NCBI RefSeq assembly: GCF_030678875.1
Contig: NZ_JAUUDS010000006.1
Span: forward strand, 153,878-217,877
Source: Sphingomonas aurea
GTDB lineage: Bacteria; Pseudomonadota; Alphaproteobacteria; Sphingomonadales; Sphingomonadaceae
Length of the DNA: 64,000 nt
Direction of reading: 5' to 3'
Made by a program: the position numbers and the translations under genes. Shown piece after piece: positions 15,703 to 24,514 of the stretch (the first letter of the stretch is position 1; the number at the start of each line of letters is the position of its first letter). The notes beneath the pieces are model-generated. The model had not been told where the DNA came from. It searched no databases and saw nothing but the letters and a program-made list of their open reading frames with translations.

Positions 15703-17766
15703 CTATTCCTCTACACCCAGCTGCCACAGGACGAAGGCGTGCTCCTCGGCGATCTCGCGCAGGGACTCGAACCGGCCCGACTTGCCGCCGTGCCCGGCGC
15801 CCATGTTGATCTTCAGCAGCAGCAGGTTGGCATCGGTCTTGACGCTGCGCAGCTTTGCCGCCCATTTCGCCGGTTCCCAATAGGTCACGCGCGGGTCGTT
15901 CAGGCCGCCGGTGATGAACAGCGGCGGATAGTCCTGCGCGACGACATTGTCGTACGGGCTGTACGATCGGATCAGGTCGAACGCCGCCTTGTCCTCGATC
16001 GGGTTACCCCATTCGGGCCACTCGCCCGGCGTCAGCGGCAGGTCGGCATCGAGCATGGTGTTGAGCACGTCGACGAACGGCACGTCCGCCACCACCGCGC
16101 CCCACAGCTCTGGGTCCGAATTGACCACCGCGCCCATCAGCTCGCCGCCCGCCGATCCGCCGGCGATCGCGATCCGCCCGGGGGCGGTCCAGCCGGCGGC
16201 GACCAGCCCCTTTGCGACATCGACGAAGTCGTTGAAGGTGTTGGTGCGCTTTTCCAGCTTGCCGTCATGATACCATTGCTGGCCCAAGTCGTCGCCGCCC
16301 CGGATATGCGCGATGGCAAAGGCGAAGCCGCGGTCGAGCAGGCTGAGCCGCCCGGTCGAGAAGCCCGGCGGGATCGCCATGCCGTAGGCGCCGTACGCAT
16401 AGAGGTAGAGCGGCGCCGTCCCGTTGCGCCGGAACCCGGCCGGATAGACGATCGACACCGGGACCTCGGTGCCGTCGCGCGCGGCGATCTTCACCCGCTC
16501 CGTCCGGTACTTCGCCCCGTCATAGCCCGACGGGATCTCCTGCACCTTGCGGACGGTCAGCGTGTCGGCGGCGACGTCATAGTCATAGACGGTGCCCGGC
16601 GTGACCATCGATTCATACCCGATGCGCAGCACGTCCATCGCATATTCGGGATTGTCGCCGGTGCCCGCGGCATAGCTTCCTTCCGGAAACGCGATCCGGT
16701 GCCCGGCGGTAGGGGCGTCGTAGCGGTGGATCGCGATCTGATCGAGCCCGTCCTCGCGCCCCTCGACCACGAAGAAGTCGCGGAAACACTCGACCCCGGT
16801 CATGTAGAAATGCGGGGACGGCGCGATCAGCTCGTGCCAGTCGCCGGGCGCCGCCAGCATCGCGGTGCACAGGCGGAACTGCGGGTCGGTGTCGTTGGTG
16901 TGGATGAACAGGGTGCCGTCATGCTCGTCCAGATCATACTCGCGGCCCTCCTTGCGGGGCGCGACCAGGATCGGCGTTGCGGTCGGGTCGTTCGCCGGCA
17001 CCAGGCGGATCTCGCTGGTATTGTGGTCGCCGGTCGCGATGACGATCCAGTTGCGCGCGCTCGTCTCGCCGACCGACACGCGGAAACCCTCGTCCGCCTC
17101 GCGGTACAGCTCGACATCGTCGGCGACGGGTGTGCCCAGGCGGTGGAGCCGTGCATTGTCGGTGCGCCACTGGTCGTTGGCGACGCCGTAGAGGAAGCCG
17201 CTGTCGTCGGCGGTCCAGACGATGTCGGACAGCATGTCCGGGATCGTCTCGGGCAAATCCCGGTCGGTCGCCAGATCCTTGACCCGCACCGTGAACCGCT
17301 CGGACCCGTTATCGTCGATGGCGTAGGCGAGCAGGTGTCCGCCATTGCTGACCGCGAACGCGCCGAGGCGGAAATATTCCTTGCCTTCGGCCAGCGCCGG
17401 TTCGTCGAGCAGCAGCTGGTCGGGGCCACCCGCCACCGGCTTGCGCCACCATTTGCGGTACTGACCGCCGGTCTCGAACGCGGTCCAGTAGAGCCAGTCG
17501 CCATCCTTCTGCGGGACGGAGGAATCGTCCTCCTTGATCCGCGCCTTCATCTCCTCGTAGAGCCGGTCGACCAGCGGCCGGTGCGGCGCCATCACCCCCT
17601 CGAAATAGGCGTTCTCGGCCTTGAGGTAGTCCAGCACCGCGGCGTCGGTGACTTCGGGATAGGCCGGGTCCTTCAGCCAGGCATAGGGGTCCTCGACCTG
17701 GGTGCCATGGACGGTGAAGACATGCGGCTTGCGCGGAGCAACGGGGGGCTGAAGGGATTCGCTCAT
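15703..17766 (-). CDS. ptrB: Oligopeptidase B, prolyl oligopeptidase family (S9)
   Basis: 687 residues. The N-terminal beta-propeller (PYAWLKDPAYPEVTDAAVLDYL, DDSSVPQKDGDWLYW) is followed by an alpha/beta hydrolase domain with the catalytic serine in IAGGSAGGELMGAV, the aspartate in GGLNDPRVTYWEPAKW and the histidine in GAGHGGKSGRF. Cleaves short peptides after basic residues. No signal peptide, so cytoplasmic. Length and motifs match PtrB rather than prolyl endopeptidase. First gene of the run leading to dedA, thioesterase and ogt. Confidence 0.93.
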   Translation of the reverse strand: MSESLQPPVAPRKPHVFTVHGTQVEDPYAWLKDPAYPEVTDAAVLDYLKAENAYFEGVMAPHRPLVDRLYEEMKARIKEDDSSVPQKDGDWLYWTAFETGGQYRKWWRKPVAGGPDQLLLDEPALAEGKEYFRLGAFAVSNGGHLLAYAIDDNGSERFTVRVKDLATDRDLPETIPDMLSDIVWTADDSGFLYGVANDQWRTDNARLHRLGTPVADDVELYREADEGFRVSVGETSARNWIVIATGDHNTSEIRLVPANDPTATPILVAPRKEGREYDLDEHDGTLFIHTNDTDPQFRLCTAMLAAPGDWHELIAPSPHFYMTGVECFRDFFVVEGREDGLDQIAIHRYDAPTAGHRIAFPEGSYAAGTGDNPEYAMDVLRIGYESMVTPGTVYDYDVAADTLTVRKVQEIPSGYDGAKYRTERVKIAARDGTEVPVSIVYPAGFRRNGTAPLYLYAYGAYGMAIPPGFSTGRLSLLDRGFAFAIAHIRGGDDLGQQWYHDGKLEKRTNTFNDFVDVAKGLVAAGWTAPGRIAIAGGSAGGELMGAVVNSDPELWGAVVADVPFVDVLNTMLDADLPLTPGEWPEWGNPIEDKAAFDLIRSYSPYDNVVAQDYPPLFITGGLNDPRVTYWEPAKWAAKLRSVKTDANLLLLKINMGAGHGGKSGRFESLREIAEEHAFVLWQLGVEE

Positions 17767-17824
17767 CCCCCAGGCCCATAGCGCGGCTGCGCCTTAGCGA
17801 CAGCTGAATCCGGTCGGTCCCTTC

Positions 17825-17973
17825 TCGTCGTCCCGGCGAACGCCGGGATCCATGGGTTCGATGTTGCCGCTGCCTGTGCGCAAACGCTGGCGGCACCGTG
17901 TCCATGGGTCCCGGCATTCGCCGGGATGACGATAAGGAGCAAACCGTCATTCTCGCCTGCGCGGGAATGACGG
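17825..17973. repeat. Palindromic repeat followed by a single short hairpin
   Basis: The main palindrome 17825-17935 has arms CGTCCCGGCGAACGCCGGG and CCCGGCATTCGCCGGGATGA with the shared ATCCATGGG/CCATGGGTC. Right after it, 17945-17973 is a compact hairpin, CCGTCATTCTCGCC with GCGGGAATGACGG. The gap between the divergent ptrB and the retropepsin gene holds nothing else. Confidence 0.75.
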
Positions 17974-18027
17974 AACGGGCGCAACCCCTTCACATCCCAT
18001 ACAGCCCGCCCCAGCTACAACGGCATC

Positions 18028-18648
18028 ATGTTCCCACTCTCCGGGTCCGCCCCCGTCCCGTATATCCTCGCCGCCGCGCTGGTCGTGGTGATCCTGGTCG
18101 CGCGGCGGGTGCCGGTGATCGGCGGGCTGGTGCGCCTCGCCACCTGGGGCGCGCTCGCGCTGCTCCTCGTCACGGTGCTGGGAGAGCGGGCGATGGTCGA
18201 CCCGTATCTGGCCCGCATCGCCACCTTCCTGAAGCTCGACGACCAGCGCGTCGTCGGCGACACGATGCGTATCCGGATGAGTTCGGACGGCCATTTCTGG
18301 GTGCGCGTGAAACTGGGCGGGACCGAGCGGCGCATGCTGATCGACAGCGGCGCGACCGTTACCGCCATCTCCACCGGTACCGCCGCGGCGGCGGGCCTGA
18401 CCCCGAGCGACGGCATCGTGCCGGTCGTCCTGCGCACCGCCAACGGATCGGTCCAGGCGCAGACCGCGACCGTGCCGGAACTGCGCCTGGGCAATATCGT
18501 CGCGCGCGACCTGTCGGTCGTCGTCTCGCCCGCGTTCGGCGACATGGACGTCATCGGCATGAATTTTCTGTCGCGGCTGAAATCCTGGCGGGTCGAGGAC
18601 AACACCCTGATCCTCGAACCTCATCACCCGCAGGCGACCGCCGGCTGA
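18028..18648 (+). CDS. Retropepsin-like aspartic protease, membrane-anchored
   Basis: 206 residues. Two N-terminal hydrophobic helices (about residues 9-26 and 33-52) anchor it. The periplasmic part carries MLIDSGATVTAIS, the single DSGA active-site motif of clan AA retropepsin-like proteases, and ends with DVIGMNFLSRLKSWRVEDN, typical of the TIGR02281-like family. Such enzymes would dimerise to be active. It sits 38 bases before aminopeptidase P on the same strand, so both may be one transcript. Substrate unknown. Confidence 0.87.
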   Translation: MFPLSGSAPVPYILAAALVVVILVARRVPVIGGLVRLATWGALALLLVTVLGERAMVDPYLARIATFLKLDDQRVVGDTMRIRMSSDGHFWVRVKLGGTERRMLIDSGATVTAISTGTAAAAGLTPSDGIVPVVLRTANGSVQAQTATVPELRLGNIVARDLSVVVSPAFGDMDVIGMNFLSRLKSWRVEDNTLILEPHHPQATAG

Positions 18649-18686
18649 CCTGTCGCGCCCCGCCGCGCGCGGCTATGGTCGCGATC

Positions 18687-20495
18687 ATGACCGACCATAG
18701 CGCCCGCCTCGCCGCCCTTCGCGACCAGCTCGCCCGCCAGCGGCTGGACGGTTTCGTCGTCCCCCTCACCGACGAGCATCTGAGCGAATATGTCGGCGGC
18801 TACGCGCAGCGTCTCGCCTGGCTGACCGGGTTCGGCGGATCGGCGGGCACCGCCGTCATCCTCGCCGACCGCGCGGCGATCTTCACCGACGGCCGCTACA
18901 CCATCCAGGTGCGCGAGCAGGTCGACGCCGCCGACTGGCAGTTCGTCGGCATCCCTGAAATATCACCCGCCGACTGGCTGGCCGAACACGCGCCCGCCGG
19001 CGCGCGGATCGGCTACGATCCGTGGCTCCACACCGCCGCATGGGTAGAGGAGGCGGCCAGGGCGCTGGCCGGGCGCGACGCCGTACTCGTCGCCGTCGAT
19101 GCCAACCCGGTCGACGCGATCTGGACCGACCGCCCTGCCCCCTCGCCCGCGCCGCTGGCGGTGCAGGACGATGCGGTCGCCGGCGCCTCCTCGGCCTCCA
19201 AGCGCGCCGCGATCGCCGACTGGCTCGTGGGGCGCGGCGCCGATGCGGTGGTGGTGTCTGCGCTCGACTCGATCGCCTGGCTGCTCAACGTCCGCGGCGG
19301 CGATGTCGACCATACGCCGGTCGCCCTGTCCTTCGCGATCCTCCACGCCGATGGCGCGACCGACCTGTATGTCGCACCGGAAAAGGTCCGCGACGCGGTG
19401 CGCCAGCACCTCGGCAACTCGGTCCGCATCCATGACCGCGCCGGCTTCGCGGCGGCGCTGGGCGGCTTCGCCGGCCGCCGCGTCGCGCTCGATCCCAAGG
19501 GCGCGGTCACCGCGATCGCCGCCGCGCTCACCGCCGGCGGTGCGACCCTGGTCGCCGAGCGCGACCCCATCCTCCTCGCCAAGGCGATCAAGAACCCCGC
19601 CGAGGTCGCCGGCCACCGCGCCGCCTCGCTGCGCGACGGCGCCGCCCTCACCCGCTTCCTGCGCTGGGTCGAGGCGACCTGCCCCGCCGGCACCGAGACC
19701 GAGCTGTCCGCCGCCGCCCGCCTGCTCGCCTTCCGGCAGGAGGGCGGGCTGCTGCGCGACACCAGCTTCGCGACCATTTCGGCGACCGGCGCGCACGGTG
19801 CGATCCCGCACTATCACGTCACGCCCGAATCGAACGCGCCGATCCTGCCCGGCCAGCTCTTCCTGATCGATTCGGGCGGGCAATATGCCGATGGCACCAC
19901 CGACGTGACCCGGGTGATGCCGATCGGCGCGCCGACCGCAGAGATGCGCGACCGCTTCACCCGCGTGCTGCGCGCCCATATCGCCATCGCCACCGCGGTG
20001 TTTCCGGACGGTACGGTCGGCGGCCATATCGATGCCTTTGCCCGGCGGCCGCTATGGGAAGCGGGGCTCGACTACGGCCATGGCACCGGCCACGGCATCG
20101 GCGCCTATCTCTCGGTGCATGAGGGGCCGCAGCGGATCGCCGCGCCCAACTATCCCGGCGGCCAGGCACTGGAGCCGCTGCGCGCGGGCATGATGCTGTC
20201 GAACGAGCCGGGCTATTACAAGGCGGGCGCGTACGGCATCCGCATCGAAAATCTGGTCCTGACCGTGCCGCGCGCCATCGCCGGTGGCGATCCCGACCGG
20301 ACCATGCTCGGCTTCGACACCCTGACCCTGGCCCCGATCGAGCGCACCCTGATCGACCCCACGCTCCTCACCGACAGCGAGCGCGCTTGGGTCGACGCCT
20401 ATCACGCCACCGTGTCATCGGCACTCTCGCCGCTGTTGCCGGCCGAGGACGCCTCCTGGCTGGCCGGCAAATGCGCGCCGCTCGCCGCCGCCTGA
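18687..20495 (+). CDS. pepP: Xaa-Pro aminopeptidase (M24B family)
   Basis: 602 residues, the long three-domain type: two creatinase-like N-terminal domains then the pita-bread catalytic domain. Metal ligands are visible in LIDSGGQYADGTTDVTR (two Asp), YGHGTGHGIG (His), MLSNEPGYY (Glu) and YGIRIENLV (Glu). Removes N-terminal residues preceding proline. Cytoplasmic. The ATG at 18687 is preferred; an in-frame ATG at 18675 is possible. Its 3' end is overlapped on the opposite strand by a small basic protein. Confidence 0.93.
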   Translation: MTDHSARLAALRDQLARQRLDGFVVPLTDEHLSEYVGGYAQRLAWLTGFGGSAGTAVILADRAAIFTDGRYTIQVREQVDAADWQFVGIPEISPADWLAEHAPAGARIGYDPWLHTAAWVEEAARALAGRDAVLVAVDANPVDAIWTDRPAPSPAPLAVQDDAVAGASSASKRAAIADWLVGRGADAVVVSALDSIAWLLNVRGGDVDHTPVALSFAILHADGATDLYVAPEKVRDAVRQHLGNSVRIHDRAGFAAALGGFAGRRVALDPKGAVTAIAAALTAGGATLVAERDPILLAKAIKNPAEVAGHRAASLRDGAALTRFLRWVEATCPAGTETELSAAARLLAFRQEGGLLRDTSFATISATGAHGAIPHYHVTPESNAPILPGQLFLIDSGGQYADGTTDVTRVMPIGAPTAEMRDRFTRVLRAHIAIATAVFPDGTVGGHIDAFARRPLWEAGLDYGHGTGHGIGAYLSVHEGPQRIAAPNYPGGQALEPLRAGMMLSNEPGYYKAGAYGIRIENLVLTVPRAIAGGDPDRTMLGFDTLTLAPIERTLIDPTLLTDSERAWVDAYHATVSSALSPLLPAEDASWLAGKCAPLAAA

Positions 20496-20596
20496 TCGCT
20501 CCCCTGGCTGCCGGCGCGGGCCTGCGCCTTGCGCCGGCGCAGGTTGGCGCGCAGCTGCGCCGCCAGCCGTTCCGCCCGGTCGTCCTTCTCACCCAT
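20402..20596 (-). CDS. Small basic helical protein of unknown function
   Basis: 64 residues, convergent with and overlapping the end of pepP by 94 bases. The N terminus EKDDRAERLAAQLRANLRRR is strongly helical and basic, a pattern I associate with short conserved sphingomonad proteins of this length. The remainder (from about residue 28) is low-complexity Ala/Ser/Gln and is the part lying over pepP. No function can be assigned. Real gene status is moderately likely. Confidence 0.5.
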   Translation of the reverse strand: MGEKDDRAERLAAQLRANLRRRKAQARAGSQGSDQAAASGAHLPASQEASSAGNSGESADDTVA

Positions 20597-20662
20597 CTTC
20601 GCCTATCGCCTTGACAATCGTCGCCACCTCGTCTCTAGGCGCGCTTCCGCCGTTGGGCGAGT

Positions 20663-20737
<75 letters not shown>

Positions 20738-20868
20738 TTTCTTCTCAGAGACTTAGCTGGAAACGGTTCACCCCCACACGGGGTCTCCTTCGAATCGGAT
20801 AATGACGGGAGAAGGCCGGCAACCAGAATCCTGTTCCGGCGCGCCTGTAGCGCTGCAGTTGCAGCAGA

Positions 20869-21396
20869 TCAGCCAAGCGGCGTGTCTTCCCGAGGCAGCG
20901 CAGGCGCGCCAAATGCGGGAACCGGCTTGCTGTAGGTCGTTCTGTCGACTTGATCCTGCATCATGAACTGGAGCCCACGGACCCGAGGCCCGTAGCGCAA
21001 ATGTTCATACTCCTTGAAGGGGAGCCAAATGACGATCGACTGCCCCGCCTCGATCGAAGCCGGCAGTGCAGGCGATACGATAGTTCCGGCCGGTAGCGCC
21101 AAACCTAGGCGCTCTGAACGCCGCCAATCCCCACTTCGAAGGAACGAGCCCAGGCGCTTACGCCAGTTCCCCCAATCCATAATCAGCGCAAGTGAGGCGT
21201 GCCTGACATAGACCGGCCCGCTTCCATGATTGGCTACATTGGCACGAACAAATTGGCCAGGGGGGTCAAAGCTCGGGCTGTTGTATGCGGGTACTGTTGT
21301 AATCGTCAGGCGCGGTCGAGCGGCGCGCCACTGCCGGTAAGCCACAAACGTGCTTAGCGCTGCACCATACGCCCCTACAGCATCTGCAATCTTCAT
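20869..21396 (-). CDS. Hypothetical single-span membrane protein in phage remnant
   Basis: About 175 residues from the ATG at 21396 (an in-frame TTG at 21420 adds eight). Residues ~2-22 could span the membrane. The rest is beta-rich: RPRLTITTVPAYN, then FVRANVANHGSGPVYVRHASLAL, an immunoglobulin-like pattern (x-N-x-G-x-x-P-V) seen in many phage and plasmid proteins that face the periplasm or membrane surface. Codon use is less G+C-rich than flanking housekeeping genes. Function unrecognised. Confidence 0.6.
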   Translation of the reverse strand: MKIADAVGAYGAALSTFVAYRQWRAARPRLTITTVPAYNSPSFDPPGQFVRANVANHGSGPVYVRHASLALIMDWGNWRKRLGSFLRSGDWRRSERLGLALPAGTIVSPALPASIEAGQSIVIWLPFKEYEHLRYGPRVRGLQFMMQDQVDRTTYSKPVPAFGAPALPREDTPLG

Positions 21397-21442
21397 TGCT
21401 CGATAGAGGCAGACGATCAAAGAAGCTGCAACCCCTCGCGTC

Positions 21443-21655
21443 TTAACGGTCTAGCTTGAACCCCTCAGGCAGAGGCGGGGCATTATCGACTCCCTCCGGA
21501 AGCGCACGCAGCGAACGCCCGGCACGCTTAGGCTTAGCGACCGCTGCCCCGGACAGCGGCGGTCTGCTGGCTGCCATGCGGCTGGGAGATGTAGCGACCT
21601 CTTGACGCTTCCCTTCCTGCAGCGGCGTATGCGCAGCGGAGGAGGCGTCAAACAC
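21443..21655 (-). pseudogene. C-terminal tail of a phage-type protein (copy 1), probable fragment
   Basis: About 70 codons ending PKRAGRSLRALPEG...NAPPLPEGFKLDR. The last ~30 residues match the tail at 22951 (PKRxxRSLxALPEG, then PPLPxGFxxD). No convincing start: the frame opens with GTG inside the upstream region of the GAF gene. It looks like the surviving end of a longer minus-strand gene cut off near 21656. Tails rich in PxLPxGF are common at the ends of large phage virion or ejection proteins. Confidence 0.5.
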
Positions 21656-21658
21656 CGC

Positions 21659-22711
21659 ATGATTGACCTAAAACAATTGTCTTCTGAGGTGTCCGGCCTT
21701 TTTCGCGATCGAGGCAAGCGAATGGCGGGTCTTAGTTTTTGGGGTAAGGTTGCCCTCGTTCCCATCTTCGCTGGTGTTGCTGGCGTAAGCCAGTTCACGG
21801 ATTTTGAAAGCGGGAAGGCGACCGCGGCGCAAGTTTGCGGGATCTCCGCTTCAATCGTCGTGGCAGTCCTATCGTTCGTTCTGGGCTTCGCGGATAAAGA
21901 CGGGGCTGATGAATTGGCGAAGGCGCATGAGGCGGTCGAAGCGGCTCGCATTGCGCAAGCTGACCTCACACAGATCGACGTCCTTGAAATGGAGCATGAG
22001 CAGGCGATCCAACTCGTTGAATCGCTATCGTTGATGAGGGCGTTGATTGAAAGCGTGCTTGTCGCGCCGGCTGGAACTGAGGTGCAATTCATGCAAGCTC
22101 TTCTGAAGGCCAGCTCTCGCAATCTCCGTGTGGCCATGGGCTTCCAGTCAAGCCACCGATGGACCATCACGGTGTATCAAGCTGTTTCATCGGCACATCG
22201 GACATTCTTAACGCCTGTAGCTACAAGCCGCGCGATTGAATGCTCGTTGGATAACGCCCGCTCATGGGAGGCGGGAACAGGCATTGCAGGCGCAAGCTAT
22301 GCCAATAGCTGCGAGGTTGTGATCCCCGATCTGACCAGGCCAGGCTTGAAAGAGCTTTTCGGCACCAAAGCGAATGCGTCAAAGGAGGATGACCTTGATC
22401 TGTACCGCTCAATGGCGGCGTCCCCCGTCCGTTTAGACGGGCGCTCCCATCCTTGGGGGGTGGTGGTTGCTACGAGCGACCAGCTCGCACACTTCAACGC
22501 AGACGCATTTGCAGCGATGCGTCCAGACGTGGTTGTAAAAGAATTGGCAGGCATCATCGCGCTGGCCGCAGCAGCGTACTCACGCATTTCGACACTTGCC
22601 AGCACTGCCCCTTCGCTGCCAGATACAGAGGACGACGAAGGAACCAAGGCGGTCACTAACGGCTTTACCAATATCCTTCATCGCATGTTCAACCGTGGGA
22701 GGGCAACGTGA
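21659..22711 (+). CDS. Two-TM, coiled-coil, GAF-domain protein (phage-remnant cargo)
   Basis: 350 residues. Two hydrophobic helices (about 29-45 and 57-77) are followed by a long charged helix (about 82-130, ELAKAHEAVEAARIAQ) that should form a coiled coil. From ~150 to 310 there is a GAF-like domain (WEAGTGIAGASYANSCEVVI, then HPWGVVVATSDQLAHFN and EFLAG-like helix VVKELAGIIALAAAAY). It is probably a membrane-tethered small-molecule sensor facing the cytoplasm. GGAGG lies 13 bases before the ATG. It overlaps the next ORF by 4 bp. Function unknown; a phage-defence or lysogeny-cargo role is only inferred from location. Confidence 0.7.
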   Translation: MIDLKQLSSEVSGLFRDRGKRMAGLSFWGKVALVPIFAGVAGVSQFTDFESGKATAAQVCGISASIVVAVLSFVLGFADKDGADELAKAHEAVEAARIAQADLTQIDVLEMEHEQAIQLVESLSLMRALIESVLVAPAGTEVQFMQALLKASSRNLRVAMGFQSSHRWTITVYQAVSSAHRTFLTPVATSRAIECSLDNARSWEAGTGIAGASYANSCEVVIPDLTRPGLKELFGTKANASKEDDLDLYRSMAASPVRLDGRSHPWGVVVATSDQLAHFNADAFAAMRPDVVVKELAGIIALAAAAYSRISTLASTAPSLPDTEDDEGTKAVTNGFTNILHRMFNRGRAT

Positions 22712-22911
22712 CCATCATGCACAATCCCGGTGGGACACTGGCCCGCGAAGCGACGATTGATCGTCGCATTGACGCCCTCATAGCACGCATGATCAACCCA
22801 GGTTGGTCAGATGCCGAAGCAGCCGAATACCACCAGTTGGTGGGTGCCCGCACGAGCTCAATGCTTAATCGGAGCAAGCGTGGGCGTAGAGGCGTGTTGC
22901 ATGCCGCTTGA
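22708..22911 (+). CDS. Small helical protein coupled to the GAF membrane protein
   Basis: 67 residues starting with GTG at 22708, overlapping the preceding stop codon as GTGA; an ATG at 22717 is the alternative. The core IDRRIDALIARMINPGWSDAEAAEYHQLVGAR is amphipathic helical and the C terminus is basic (NRSKRGRRG). No transmembrane segment. The overlap implies co-translation with the GAF protein, so the two likely act together. Not recognised as a known family. Confidence 0.6.
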   Translation: MTIMHNPGGTLAREATIDRRIDALIARMINPGWSDAEAAEYHQLVGARTSSMLNRSKRGRRGVLHAA

Positions 22912-22950
22912 GGGGCAGCTTCATATACCGCCGGTTCGGCCCATCCGGTA

Positions 22951-23243
22951 CTAGTCCATCGTAAATCCGGCCGGAAGCGGCGGCATCTCGTCCACCTTAA
23001 AGCCTTCAGGTAGCGCGGGGAGTGACCGCCGCAGACGCTTGGGCTGCTTCGCTGGCGCACCGAACAGATACTCCTTCGCTTCCTTGCGCGCCGCTTTCAT
23101 CAGCCCGCTAACCGCATCCTGCTTGTCCTCGTCGGACATGCTGCGCCAATCACCGGTCTGCACCAGCTCGTCCAAGCGAGGCTTGGCGATCTTGCCCGTG
23201 AATTCCTGATACCGATCATACTCCACGTCGGTCAGCTGCGCGG
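22951..23243 (-). pseudogene. C-terminal fragment of a large phage-type protein (copy 2)
   Basis: The readable part is about 97 codons: AAQLTDVEYDRYQEFTGKIA, then LDELVQTGDWRSMSDEDKQDAV and LMKAARKEAKEYLFG, ending in PKRLRRSLPALPEGFKVDEM and PPLPAGFTMD. The helical part resembles the ends of very large phage virion-associated proteins (LPD38-like). Upstream of ~23243 the sequence belongs to an unrelated plus-strand gene, so this is a 5'-truncated relic. Family call is from pattern memory and is tentative. Confidence 0.55.
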
Positions 23244-23403
23244 CGACTTTCGCATGTTCCGCACCGACCGGCTCGGCGACGTCACCTTCCTCGACGAACG
23301 CTATCCCGAACGCCGCGCCGTGCTGCGCCGCCGCTGGCTGGCGATGATGGCGGAGCATCGGGCGACGGTCGAGGGCATCGCAGGGGCGCCCTCGACCGGA
23401 TAA
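23234..23403 (+). pseudogene. 3' remnant of a WYL-domain (YafY-type) transcriptional regulator
   Basis: The plus-strand frame reads LRGDFRMFRTDRLGDVTFLD, then [18 protein letters not shown], to a TAA at 23401. The DFRxFRxDRI pattern and the arginine-rich helix are typical of the end of WYL-domain regulators. The N-terminal helix-turn-helix and most of the WYL domain are missing, replaced by the phage tail fragment. High G+C resumes at the junction, so this is resident sequence broken by the element or by a later deletion. Confidence 0.6.
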
Positions 23404-23413
23404 CGTCCCGGCG

Positions 23414-24514
23414 TCAGGCCGCCTCGAACGGCAGGTCCAGCGCCTCGGCGACGGCGGCGTGGCGGATCTTGCCGCCCGACACGTTCAGGCCGTTGGCCAG
23501 GTGCGGGTCGGCCTTCATCGCCGCCTCGGCCCCCAGATTGGCCAGCTTCAGCGCGAAGGGCAAAGTCGCGTTGTTGAGCGCGAAGGTGCTGGTCCGCGCC
23601 ACCGCGCCCGGCATGTTGGCGACGCAATACTGGATCACGCCGTCGACCTCGAACACCGGGTCCTCGTGCGTGGTCGGGCGCGACGTCTCGAAACAGCCGC
23701 CCTGGTCGATCGCGATGTCGACCATCACCGCGCCGCGCTTCATCGTGCCGATCATCTCGCGCGTGACCAGCTTGGGCGCGGCGGCACCGGGGACCAGCAC
23801 CGCGCCGATCACCAGATGCGCGTTCTTCACCGCCGCCGCGATCGCCGCCTTCGACGCGTAGGCGGTCTTGATCTGGCTGGAGAAGAACATGTCCAGCTCG
23901 GCCAGCCGGTCGTTGTTGATGTCGTAGATGGTCACGTCGGCGCGCATGCCGACCGCCATCTGCGCGGCATTGATGCCGCTGACGCCGCCGCCCAGGATCG
24001 CGACCTTGGCCGGCGCGACGCCGGGCACGCCACCCAACAGGATGCCGCGACCGCCCTGCTCCTTCTCCAGATAATGCGCGCCGACCTGCACCGACATGCG
24101 CCCCGCCACCTCGCTCATCGGCTTCAGCAGCGGCAGGCCGCCGCGCGGCGCGGTCACCGTCTCGTACGCGATGCAGGTCGCGCCCGACTTCATCAGCCCC
24201 TCGGCCTGCGGCTTGTCGGCGGCGAGGTGGAGATAGGTGAATAGCAGGTGGCGCGGCTCGAGCATCGCGACCTCCTGCGGCTGCGGCTCCTTGACCTTCA
24301 CGATCATGTCGGCGGCCTTGAACACCTCGGCAGCGGTCGACAGGATCGTGGCGCCGGCGGCGACATAGTCCTCGTCGGAGAAGTCGATGCCCATGCCCGC
24401 CCCGGTCTGGACGACCACCTCATGCCCCGCGGCGACCAGTTCGGTCACCGACGGCGGGGTCAGCCCGACGCGATACTCGTGATTCTTGATCTCCTTCGGA
24501 ACACCGACCTTCAT
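23414..24514 (-). CDS. ald: Alanine dehydrogenase
   Basis: 366 residues. Catalyses reversible NAD-dependent oxidative deamination of L-alanine to pyruvate. Motifs: [20 protein letters not shown] (substrate Arg and Lys), [16 protein letters not shown]-like [10 protein letters not shown] (active-site His), [20 protein letters not shown] (NAD loop) and [20 protein letters not shown] (catalytic Asp). AGGAGG precedes the start by 7 bases. A divergent Lrp-type regulator 99 bases away very likely controls it. Confidence 0.97.
   Translation of the reverse strand: MKVGVPKEIKNHEYRVGLTPPSVTELVAAGHEVVVQTGAGMGIDFSDEDYVAAGATILSTAAEVFKAADMIVKVKEPQPQEVAMLEPRHLLFTYLHLAADKPQAEGLMKSGATCIAYETVTAPRGGLPLLKPMSEVAGRMSVQVGAHYLEKEQGGRGILLGGVPGVAPAKVAILGGGVSGINAAQMAVGMRADVTIYDINNDRLAELDMFFSSQIKTAYASKAAIAAAVKNAHLVIGAVLVPGAAAPKLVTREMIGTMKRGAVMVDIAIDQGGCFETSRPTTHEDPVFEVDGVIQYCVANMPGAVARTSTFALNNATLPFALKLANLGAEAAMKADPHLANGLNVSGGKIRHAAVAEALDLPFEAA

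Larger units (their letters stand above)
20738..23243. mobile_element. Degenerate prophage / integrative element remnant next to tRNA-Thr
   Basis: Everything between the tRNA 3' end and the truncated WYL regulator has visibly lower G+C and different codon use than the neighbours. As a sample, bases 21961-22020 hold 31 G or C of 60, against 44 of 60 at 32341-32400. It contains a hypothetical exported or anchored protein, two related C-terminal tails of phage-type proteins, a membrane/GAF protein and a 67-residue ORF. No integrase, and no copy of the tRNA end at the right border, could be found by eye. Confidence 0.65.

Noticed and set aside
15589..17781. Long plus-strand open frame over oligopeptidase B and dedA
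   Set aside because: It crosses two well-supported genes on the other strand and has no recognisable domain.
20738..23403. Direct-repeat attachment sites for the phage remnant
   Set aside because: I looked for the tRNA 3' sequence (TTCAATCCTCACCGGCAGC) near 22.9-23.3 kb and did not find it, so no att site is reported.
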